A DNA stretch of 11,762 nucleotides from an uncultured Bacteroidota bacterium. Its GTDB lineage: Bacteria > Bacteroidota > Bacteroidia > Chitinophagales > Chitinophagaceae. The notes under the pieces were generated by a model, which saw nothing but the letters and a program-made list of their open reading frames with translations, searched no databases and had not been told where the DNA came from. Every line of letters starts with the position of its first letter. The stretch's first letter is position 1. Below are positions 1-6,366 of the stretch, piece after piece. The stretch is taken from the NCBI GenBank assembly GCA_903933995.1, contig CAIZMD010000095.1:1-11762 (forward strand). Reading direction: 5' to 3'. The translations under genes were made by a program, and so were the position numbers.

Positions 1-1
1 G

Positions 2-1186
2 ATAGGTAAATGGCATTTACAATCATTACCAAAAGGATTTGATTATTGGAAAATACTTCCCGAACAGGGAAACTATTTTCAACCAGATTTTATTGGCATG
101 CCCAATGACACTGCACGATATAAAGGATATGCCACCAATATTATCAGTGAATTTTCTATTGATTGGCTCAATCAACGAGATCAAAACAAACCCTTTTTCT
201 TAGTTGTGGGTGAAAAAGCCACCCATAGAAATTGGATGCCAGACACAACAGATCTTGGTGCATTTGACAATCAGGAATTTCCCTACCCGGCTAATTTCTA
301 TGATGATTACAAAAACAGAAAAGCGGCAGCCAATCAAGACATGACCATTAGTGAAACCATGGTTTTGGGAAATGACTTGAAATTAGGAATTGACTATACC
401 AAACCTGGCATGTTTGGAAGAATGAATGCGGCAGAGAAAAAAGTGTACGAATCCTATTATAAAAAAATCAAAGCTGAATATGAAGCCATTAAAGGGGATA
501 GTTTAGCTGTAGTAAAATGGAAATACCAACGCTATTTGAAAGACTATTTAGCAACTGCAAAATCTTTGGATAGAAATATTGGAAAAATATTGGACTATTT
601 AGACAAAGCTCATTTAACCGAAAATACCATTGTGATCTATGCATCAGATCAAGGATTTTATATGGGTGAACACGGATGGTTTGATAAAAGATTTATGTAC
701 GAAGAAAGTCTGAGAACGCCTTTTGTCATGAGATACCCAGGGGTTATTAAACCTGGATCAACCATACCCAATATGGTGGTTAATATAGACTTTGCTCCTA
801 GTATATTGGGCATGGCTGGAATACCCGCCCCTGAAGCTATGCAAGGCATGAATCTTGTTCCCTTACTCAAAAAAGAACCTTTATTTAAGCCCTGGCGCAC
901 CTCCATGTACTATCATTATTACGAGTTTCCCGAGCCCCATAGAGTAGCACCACATTTTGGAATTAGAACCCAGCGTTATAAGTTGATTCGTTTTTATGGT
1001 AAAGACAATTCTTGGGAATTATTTGACTTAAAAAATGACCCCACAGAAATGAATAATTTGGTAAATCAAAAAACAAGTCAAAAAACAATTGAAAGTTTAA
1101 AAAAGGATTTAATAATGCTGGCTAAACAATTCATGGATCAGGAAGCAGTTGAAATTCTAGACAAGGAATTTGCTAACAATAAATAA
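2..1186 (+). CDS. Sulfatase, N-acetylglucosamine-6-sulfatase-like (5' end outside window)
   Basis: This is a type I sulfatase that hydrolyses sulfate esters, probably on a glycan amino sugar and probably in the periplasm. The frame is open from base 2, so the gene begins upstream; 394 codons are visible. The first visible residues read IGKWHLQSLPKGFDYW, the usual GKWH motif about 50-60 residues after the formylglycine site. The N-terminal part with the CxPSR modification motif is therefore missing from view. A second metal and substrate motif, SDQGFYMGEHGWFDKRFMYE, follows, then the EESLRTPFVMRYPG block. The C-terminus is a sulfatase C-terminal domain (DUF4976) with YYHYYEFPEPHRV and YGIRT-like 'FGIRTQRYKLIRFY'. 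The SDQGFYxGEHGWFDKRF block is typical of mucin-desulfating / GlcNAc-6-sulfatases (S1_11-like), which is my best guess. Exact substrate is inference. It is transcribed towards the minus-strand sulfatase/GH109 cluster. Confidence 0.9.
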   Translation: MGKWHLQSLPKGFDYWKILPEQGNYFQPDFIGMPNDTARYKGYATNIISEFSIDWLNQRDQNKPFFLVVGEKATHRNWMPDTTDLGAFDNQEFPYPANFYDDYKNRKAAANQDMTISETMVLGNDLKLGIDYTKPGMFGRMNAAEKKVYESYYKKIKAEYEAIKGDSLAVVKWKYQRYLKDYLATAKSLDRNIGKILDYLDKAHLTENTIVIYASDQGFYMGEHGWFDKRFMYEESLRTPFVMRYPGVIKPGSTIPNMVVNIDFAPSILGMAGIPAPEAMQGMNLVPLLKKEPLFKPWRTSMYYHYYEFPEPHRVAPHFGIRTQRYKLIRFYGKDNSWELFDLKNDPTEMNNLVNQKTSQKTIESLKKDLIMLAKQFMDQEAVEILDKEFANNK

Positions 1187-1189
1187 TAA

Positions 1190-1209
1190 AATACCCACCA
1201 GAGGGTATT
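1190..1209 (+). repeat. Hairpin between sulfatase and lipoprotein gene
   Basis: A perfect 7-bp inverted repeat, AATACCC / GGGTATT, with a 6-base loop starts 3 bases after the sulfatase stop codon. No T-run follows it on the plus strand, so it is a poor intrinsic terminator. It could weaken read-through or protect the 3' end of the sulfatase mRNA. Confidence 0.4.
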
Positions 1210-1237
1210 GTTAAAAACTGAAATGCTAATAATTTCA
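1208..1237 (+). promoter_or_regulatory. Weak candidate promoter for the lipoprotein gene
   Basis: TTG at 1208-1210 is followed after 19 bases by TAATTTCA at 1230-1237. The spacing fits the Bacteroidota sigma factor consensus (TTTG, about 19 bases, TAnnTTTG), but the downstream box lacks the final TG. It lies about 25 bases before the chosen ATG at 1262. Confidence 0.25.
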
Positions 1238-1261
1238 TTCTTTCACCCTAAACAAATACAA

Positions 1262-1762
1262 ATGAAACAAACATTCTTTTTGAGCCTAGCCGTTGTAGCT
1301 AGTCTGTCATTATTTTCTTGTAATTCTGAGAAAGCAGAAACTCCTACAACTGCAGCATCTACTGACTTTAATTTGGATGCCGTAAAAACAGAAATCGCAG
1401 CCAGCAATGCCACTTATGGCGCTAGTTTTGCCAGTGGCGATAGTACGGCATTTGTGGCTCACTATACAACCGACGGTTGTGTAATGGCAGAAAATGCACC
1501 CAAACTTTGTGGTGCTGGCCCTATCACGGCTTTCTTTAAAGGAGGCGTACAGATGGGCATTAAAGACATTAAATTGACTACAGAAGAAGTAATGGGCGGC
1601 CCTGAAGTAGTGGTTGAAACTGGTACCTATGAAATTCTTGGAGACAAAGCAGTCAGCTTTGATAAAGGAAAATTCATCGTTGCATGGAAAAAAGAAAATG
1701 GAAAATGGAAAATGCACAGGGATATTTGGAATACTAGTAACCCCGCACCTGCTGCTAAATAA
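1262..1762 (+). CDS. Small lipoprotein with DUF4440 / SnoaL-like (NTF2-fold) domain
   Basis: The product has 166 residues. Residues 1-19 form a lipoprotein signal peptide (MKQTFFLSLAVVASLSLFS) with a lipobox ending in Cys20, so the mature protein should be lipid-anchored. A linker rich in Thr and Ala follows. Residues about 40-160 look like an NTF2-fold DUF4440/SnoaL-like domain: a helix with 'YGASFASGDSTAFVAHYTTDG', a middle 'GPITAFFKGG' block, and a C-terminal 'FDKGKFIVAWKKENGKWKMHRDIW' strand pair. Such domains often bind small hydrophobic ligands or act as simple isomerase-like proteins, but most lipoprotein members have no assigned function. I chose ATG at 1262 over an in-frame TTG at 1208, because only the later start puts the signal peptide at the N-terminus and the TTG overlaps the hairpin. 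It is followed by a strong terminator. Confidence 0.85.
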   Translation: MKQTFFLSLAVVASLSLFSCNSEKAETPTTAASTDFNLDAVKTEIAASNATYGASFASGDSTAFVAHYTTDGCVMAENAPKLCGAGPITAFFKGGVQMGIKDIKLTTEEVMGGPEVVVETGTYEILGDKAVSFDKGKFIVAWKKENGKWKMHRDIWNTSNPAPAAK

Positions 1763-1783
1763 TACGCTTTACACAACTATTTT

Positions 1784-1809
1784 AAAAACCGGCCAAGTGC
1801 CGGTTTTTT
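1784..1809. terminator. Bidirectional intrinsic terminator between convergent genes
   Basis: AAAAACCGGC at 1784-1793 pairs perfectly with GCCGGTTTTT at 1799-1808 across a 5-base loop, giving a 10-bp stem. On the plus strand the GC core ends in a six-T run, ending the lipoprotein transcript. On the minus strand the same core is followed by five T, ending the TonB receptor transcript, whose stop codon abuts it at 1811-1813. Confidence 0.9.
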
Positions 1810-1810
1810 A

Positions 1811-3844
1811 TTAAAAATGGTACAAGACACTTAAGGCAAGATTTCTTCCTGCTCCATTAATACCAGAACCATGCATTCTATAATCAACATTGAATAGATT
1901 GATAAGCGCGGTATGTATTTGTACTTTACCAAAACCATAACCCGCATATAGATTGACTAAATTCCATCCAGGTGTGCCACCTACAGGAATTCTATTATCA
2001 TCCTTATCACCTTGAGCCAATCTACTTTGTTTTGAAGCAAATAGGTTTTCAATGGATGCTGTAAAGGTTTTATATTGATATTTTAGTTGCACTTGTCCAT
2101 TGATTGGCGGAACCCTTCTCATGGGTTCATTTCTGGATGTATTTTGTCCATAAGCCTGACTATACCCAGCTTTTATACTCCAAGTTTTGGATAACTGATA
2201 GGCCATTTCCAATTCAATTCCTCTGATAAAGGATTCCTGACTATTCTCTTTTATATAGACATTGTATCCACCAATTTGTTGACCAGGCACTTGTACTCTA
2301 GTAACTAAGTCTTTTAACTGCATATAGAACAATGCAATGGAAGATTGAAAACGCTTAGCCTGAATTCGGTATCCTAATTCTGTGTTATAAGACTTTTCGG
2401 GTTTCAAACCATAGGCAGGCACTTCATACCTAAAATCTACTAATCCTAAGGTACCCATATCGTCAATATTGGGAGCCCTATATCCCGTGCTAAATGCAGT
2501 ATAGATAGATTGTTCACTGCTGATATGATATAGCAATGAAAGATTGGTAACCAATGAAGCTGGTTTTACGGTAACAGCACCTAATTGATTCACACCTGCT
2601 GCAGTGTCTTGGATATGTATAGCAAAGCTATTGTAACGAAGACCTGCATTTATTTGAAATTGACCAAGATTAATTTGGTGTAAAGAAAATACCGAGAAAT
2701 TGGCACTAGACGCTTGGTCAGGATAAAGTCCTCTTTGCATTAAGACTGAACCATTTGATACACTAATTTGCTGTTTATTGCTATTCACTAAATCATGGTA
2801 CCATTCTACCCCAGTATTAGCTGACCAATTATGATTGATAGTTGAATGTATTTCGGCAGTGAGACCAACGGTTTTTACTTTGTCTGTTTCTTCAAATTGA
2901 TTGGCATTACCCTTCTTTAAATATTTTCTAACTTCTTTTGTTTGTTGATAAGAAGCAGTAAAACTGGCTGATGAAAATAAAGCAGATTTTCCGGGAAGAT
3001 CCCATTTGGCATAATGAAGTGCCCTTACTTGTGGTGCAAAATTGTAATAGGCAAAATTTTCCAATTTCACTCTATGATACAATGGAACCTCTTTTTGAAC
3101 AACCTGTTGGCTTGCAACAGTGATCACGGATTCATTTTTTAATTTCCATTTAGCCTGAAAATCATAAGCTTGCTCCTTATAACCAGATGGGCTTTGAACG
3201 CCAGTGGTATCCCCTCCTATCAAGTCTCCAAAATTTCTTTTACTACCACCAATATGAAATGCAAAGTTCTTTGACCCATAATCCAATTCTGCCCTTCCGG
3301 AATATTCCATATCGCCTGTAACCATTTTAACCATCCCCAGACCAGACCAGGTATTGGCAGATTGGAATTTGGCAGGTTTTGAAAAGACTTGAATAACACC
3401 ACCCATGGCATCAGAACCATATTGAACAGAGCCAGTGCCCCTTACTACTTCAATACTTGCAATGGAGAATACATCAATAGTATTAAAATATTGATTGGGG
3501 CCATACCGGTAGGTACTATTATTAATCCTAATCCCGTCTAGTAATAACAGGTTTTGATTACCGGTTAGCGCGCGAACAAATGGAGACCCGCCTCCATGAT
3601 TCGTTTTTTGTACAAATACCCCTGTAGCACCTGTTAATGATTCTGGTGCAGTTCTATAAGCTGCAGCTTGAATTTCATTTGCAGCAATTCTATTAATTGA
3701 AAATGGCAGATTTATGGTATTGGCTTTTTGCCTAGTTGCTGTAACAATTACTTCCTTTAATAAAATGCTATCAACAACATTATCTTGTTGTTGGGAATAA
3801 CCAAGAACAGGAACCAACAGAAGAATGAACAAGTATTTCATCAT
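1811..3844 (-). CDS. TonB-dependent outer-membrane receptor (BtuB/CirA-like)
   Basis: An energised outer-membrane channel of 677 residues. Residues 1-17 are a signal peptide (MMKYLFILLLVPVLGYS, cleavage near YSQ). A probable TonB box, EVIVTATR, lies at residues 31-38. The plug domain runs over about 40-155 and contains FVRALTGNQNLLLLDGIRINN and SIEVVRGTGSVQYGSDAMGG, classic plug motifs. The rest is a 22-stranded-type barrel ending in ALSVLYHF, with the C-terminal Phe expected for outer-membrane assembly. It lacks the N-terminal carboxypeptidase-like domain of SusC proteins, is much shorter than SusC (about 1000 residues), and no SusD gene is next to it. By family it resembles siderophore, cobalamin or metal receptors, so its substrate is not evident; import of an oligosaccharide from the neighbouring pathway is only a contextual guess. 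It lies 76 bases after the kinase gene and may be read from its own promoter. Confidence 0.93.
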   Translation of the reverse strand: MMKYLFILLLVPVLGYSQQQDNVVDSILLKEVIVTATRQKANTINLPFSINRIAANEIQAAAYRTAPESLTGATGVFVQKTNHGGGSPFVRALTGNQNLLLLDGIRINNSTYRYGPNQYFNTIDVFSIASIEVVRGTGSVQYGSDAMGGVIQVFSKPAKFQSANTWSGLGMVKMVTGDMEYSGRAELDYGSKNFAFHIGGSKRNFGDLIGGDTTGVQSPSGYKEQAYDFQAKWKLKNESVITVASQQVVQKEVPLYHRVKLENFAYYNFAPQVRALHYAKWDLPGKSALFSSASFTASYQQTKEVRKYLKKGNANQFEETDKVKTVGLTAEIHSTINHNWSANTGVEWYHDLVNSNKQQISVSNGSVLMQRGLYPDQASSANFSVFSLHQINLGQFQINAGLRYNSFAIHIQDTAAGVNQLGAVTVKPASLVTNLSLLYHISSEQSIYTAFSTGYRAPNIDDMGTLGLVDFRYEVPAYGLKPEKSYNTELGYRIQAKRFQSSIALFYMQLKDLVTRVQVPGQQIGGYNVYIKENSQESFIRGIELEMAYQLSKTWSIKAGYSQAYGQNTSRNEPMRRVPPINGQVQLKYQYKTFTASIENLFASKQSRLAQGDKDDNRIPVGGTPGWNLVNLYAGYGFGKVQIHTALINLFNVDYRMHGSGINGAGRNLALSVLYHF

Positions 3845-3862
3845 GCACTTCGTAATTAAAAC

Positions 3863-3894
3863 ACAAGGTAATCTATGCTTAAAATTAAGTACAA
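3863..3894 (-). promoter_or_regulatory. Candidate promoter for the TonB receptor gene
   Basis: On the minus strand TTG (plus 3892-3894) is followed after 21 bases by TACCTTGT (plus 3863-3870), an approximate TAnnTTTG box. It lies in the 76-base gap after the kinase stop codon, 18 bases before the receptor ATG. The match is partial, so read-through from the kinase gene is the alternative. Confidence 0.3.
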
Positions 3895-3920
3895 TACAAT
3901 TGGATATCTTAACTATTTGA

Positions 3921-4949
3921 TTAAATAGCCAAATCCATTAGTTTTTCTAATAAGACTAATTGATTTCCAGCACGGACCAAGTTTTGGTCTGGGTACTTAG
4001 CCCCATAATAAATATCATTATTTAGGTAATCCGTTAAAAACCGCAATGCTTGCATATAGACCATAAATTGACCTGCATAGGATATGGCATCAAGCTCATC
4101 CTTGGATAGTTCAGCACCCATTTCTGAGCAATATCCATCAATAACAGCATCATAAAAAGCTTTCCGAATAGTAATCTTACTAAAATCCGATTCCTCCTCA
4201 CTAACAGGACACAAATAAGTACGCATCATATCTCCTAAATCAGAAATAAAATATCCAGGCATTAATGTGTCTAAATCAATTACGCAAATGGCTTTGTCTT
4301 GACTATTAAACAAGACATTACTGATCTTGGTATCGTGATGGGTTGGTCTTAGTTTAAAATTTGGGTTAATGATAATTTGCTGATAGCGATGTGTTATAAA
4401 TCTAAACGCTAATAATTTTTCAATTAATTCTTGAGCAATCATTTTACGCTCTTGGTTTCCATGTTCTATTGCTTCCAAAAATTGTTTGTCGCGCAATACA
4501 AGGTCATGAAATTTAGGAAGCGTAGTTTTTAATTGACTGCAATCAAAACCTGCAAGATTTTTGGTAAACAAACCAAATTGCCTGGCAGCTTCAAAAGCTT
4601 GTTCAGGAGTTTCTAAAACAGTTTTGGCTAGTGAATCTTTTACAAAAGGAAAGATTCGATAATAAACGCCATTCAGCACCAACATGGAAGCTCCCTGCTT
4701 TGTTTTCTTAGGTGTTACAAACAAATAAGCTGGATGATGTATCAAAAGGTATTGAGCTATTGCATCAATATTAGAAGCAATAGCCCAAGGATCTGGAAAT
4801 ACCAACTGGTTGATGGTTTGTAAAATATAGTCTTCTGTACCATAGCTCAGTTTCCAAGTATGGTTAATTAACCCATTTCCAAATAAGGAAGCCAACACAG
4901 GGTGTTGGACCATACCATATTCCTCCCAGATTATTTCTGGTATTTCCAT
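3921..4949 (-). CDS. NahK-like N-acetylhexosamine 1-kinase (APH phosphotransferase family)
   Basis: This cytoplasmic kinase is predicted to phosphorylate GalNAc and/or GlcNAc at C1 with ATP. The product has 342 residues, close to the roughly 360 of bifidobacterial NahK. The N-lobe has a glycine-rich turn, FGNGLINHTWKL (residues 23-34), and an ILQTINQLVFPDP block. The catalytic loop is HHDTKISN (204-211), with Asp206 as probable base and Asn211 as metal ligand. It is followed by CVIDLDTLMPGYFISDLGD (222-240), in which Asp225 is the metal-binding Asp. The 'HxDTKxxNVL ... VIDLDTLMPG' pairing is the NahK hallmark, compared from memory. The start was chosen by an AAAGGA at 4956-4961 placed six bases before ATG 4949; ATG 4955, two codons longer, sits directly against that site. 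It begins 20 bases after the GH109 gene, so co-transcription is likely. No lacto-N-biose phosphorylase is visible. Choline or homoserine kinase-like activity is a less likely alternative. Confidence 0.82.
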   Translation of the reverse strand: MEIPEIIWEEYGMVQHPVLASLFGNGLINHTWKLSYGTEDYILQTINQLVFPDPWAIASNIDAIAQYLLIHHPAYLFVTPKKTKQGASMLVLNGVYYRIFPFVKDSLAKTVLETPEQAFEAARQFGLFTKNLAGFDCSQLKTTLPKFHDLVLRDKQFLEAIEHGNQERKMIAQELIEKLLAFRFITHRYQQIIINPNFKLRPTHHDTKISNVLFNSQDKAICVIDLDTLMPGYFISDLGDMMRTYLCPVSEEESDFSKITIRKAFYDAVIDGYCSEMGAELSKDELDAISYAGQFMVYMQALRFLTDYLNNDIYYGAKYPDQNLVRAGNQLVLLEKLMDLAI

Positions 4950-4955
4950 ATCCAT

Positions 4956-4961
4956 TCCTTT
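4956..4961 (-). promoter_or_regulatory. Ribosome binding site deciding the NahK-like kinase start
   Basis: The minus strand reads AAAGGA here, six bases before ATG 4949. It is the only convincing Shine-Dalgarno sequence I found among the starts in this window. Confidence 0.55.
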
Positions 4962-4969
4962 AGTCAATA

Positions 4970-6325
4970 CTAATAAGCATCTGTTAATGAAAAAACAGGT
5001 TTTCTGTACATCCATTGTCCACCTGTAAAATCAGGAAACTCAACTGTTTGACTTCCAAGATCAATTGATTTTTCACTCAAAGGAGTAATGGCACTCCAAG
5101 TAGCAGCATCATAGACATCCATTGGGGTTGCTTTGCTATTTTTAATGCTCTCAATCAATGCATGAATGACAAAGAAATCCATTCCTCCGTGACCAGCTCC
5201 TTGTGTTTCTTTACTCCAGCGCTGCCATAATGGATGGTCATATTTATCCAACCAAGCTTTGGCGTCTTCCCATTGGTGAGGTTTGGCCGTTTTACCCTCT
5301 ATATACAAGCTCTTATTCACATCCATCCACAATCCTTCTGTTCCTTGTACCCTAAATCCAAGGGAATAAGGTCTGGGTAAATTGGTATCATGCTGCAATA
5401 ATACGGTCTCTCCATTTACGCAGTTAATGGAGGTAGTTACCACATCGCCCAAGCGAAAATTCACTTTAGCATTAGGATGGCTTTCACCTCCTTTTTTTAC
5501 AATATGGTTATGTAAACCCCTTGCTTTGGAGGAGAAAGAACAAAGTGAATTAAAACGATTACCCCTATTAATGTTGATATAATGTGCAATGGGGCCTACA
5601 CCATGTGTTGGATACAAATCGCCATTTCTATGAACTGAATGTTCCGTTCTCCATTTAGCTTCTGAATAACCTTTTTCACCAAATTCTACCCCATGTCCAT
5701 AGACATTTACACCGTCATTGAATTTTACTTCTCTAAGATCATGCTGATAACCTCCCTGCAAATGAATCATTTCTCCAAAAAGACCTTGGCGAACCATATT
5801 TAATACCGCCATCACGTCTCTTCTGTAACACACATTTTCCAGCATCATTACATTGGCCTTGTATTTTTCCGTGGCGTGCACTACCTCCCAATGATCTTCC
5901 AAACTAGTACCAATCATCACTTCTGAACCAACATATTTGATACCTGATTCTAATGAGCCAAGGATCATGTCTTTATGCCATTCCCATGGAGTAGCAATGA
6001 TAATTCCATCCAATTGTTTTTTATCCAACATCCGCTTCCAAGCATAGTTATCACCGGTATAGATTTCGGGCATTTTTTTACCCGATTTTTGTATCATTCC
6101 TTTGGCTTCATCCAAGGTTCTGGCATCCACATCACAAATACTTACCAATTCAACATCCGATCTGCGTAACAACAAGTCCAAATGGTTCAAACCCCGTTGG
6201 CCTACACCAATGATTCCCATTTTCACTTTCTGATCGGCCTTTCTGGCAAACAATTGGCTGGTAGGTACAAAAGCCACAGAAGCTGCTGCTAGACCTGCGT
6301 TGCGTATGAATTCTTTTCTTTGCAT
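4970..6325 (-). CDS. GH109-type alpha-N-acetylgalactosaminidase (NAD-dependent, Gfo/Idh/MocA fold)
   Basis: The enzyme removes terminal alpha-linked GalNAc using a tightly bound NAD in an oxidation-elimination mechanism (known for the family). The product has 451 residues, close to the roughly 444 of the Elizabethkingia enzyme. Residues 1-28 are an export signal, QRKEFIRNAGLAAASVAFVP, resembling a twin-arginine signal but with Arg-Lys in place of Arg-Arg. The Rossmann motif GIIGVGQRG is at 38-45 with Asp65/Asp67 after the second strand. Family blocks follow: SEVMIG (134-139), MLENVCYRRDVMAVLNMV (161-178), GGYQHDLR (191-198), EFGEKGYSEAKWRT (214-227), GDLYPTHGVGP (235-245) and RVQGTEGLW (325-333). 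I recognise these as GH109. ATG 6325 was chosen because the export signal starts there; a longer frame to 6415 overlaps the sulfatase gene. Alternatives within GH109 such as beta-N-acetylhexosaminidase activity cannot be excluded. It sits 41 bases after the sulfatase gene. Confidence 0.9.
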   Translation of the reverse strand: MQRKEFIRNAGLAAASVAFVPTSQLFARKADQKVKMGIIGVGQRGLNHLDLLLRRSDVELVSICDVDARTLDEAKGMIQKSGKKMPEIYTGDNYAWKRMLDKKQLDGIIIATPWEWHKDMILGSLESGIKYVGSEVMIGTSLEDHWEVVHATEKYKANVMMLENVCYRRDVMAVLNMVRQGLFGEMIHLQGGYQHDLREVKFNDGVNVYGHGVEFGEKGYSEAKWRTEHSVHRNGDLYPTHGVGPIAHYININRGNRFNSLCSFSSKARGLHNHIVKKGGESHPNAKVNFRLGDVVTTSINCVNGETVLLQHDTNLPRPYSLGFRVQGTEGLWMDVNKSLYIEGKTAKPHQWEDAKAWLDKYDHPLWQRWSKETQGAGHGGMDFFVIHALIESIKNSKATPMDVYDAATWSAITPLSEKSIDLGSQTVEFPDFTGGQWMYRKPVFSLTDAY

Positions 6326-6366
6326 GTGATGTGTTTTGAAAATATGAGTGAATCTATGATAATTGT

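Noticed and set aside
1190..1209. The AATACCC/GGGTATT hairpin as a true intrinsic terminator
   Set aside because: No T-run follows on the plus strand, so it is listed only as a hairpin.
1310..1717. A 135-codon minus-strand open frame opposite the lipoprotein gene
   Set aside because: It is antisense to a gene with a clear lipobox and domain, its translation is Cys- and Phe-rich with no recognisable motif, and it has no promoter or start signal.
1811..3844. Calling the TonB receptor a SusC protein
   Set aside because: It is far too short, lacks the carboxypeptidase-like N-terminal domain, and has no SusD gene beside it.
4950..5015. A 22-residue N-terminal extension of the NahK-like kinase starting at 5015
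   Set aside because: It would overlap the end of the GH109 gene, and the AAAGGA at 4956-4961 is correctly spaced for ATG 4949.
4970..6325. Calling the Gfo/Idh-fold gene a plain sugar dehydrogenase
   Set aside because: The MLENVCYRRDVMAVLNMV, GGYQHDLR and YPTHGVGP blocks, the export signal and the length fit GH109 glycosidases better.
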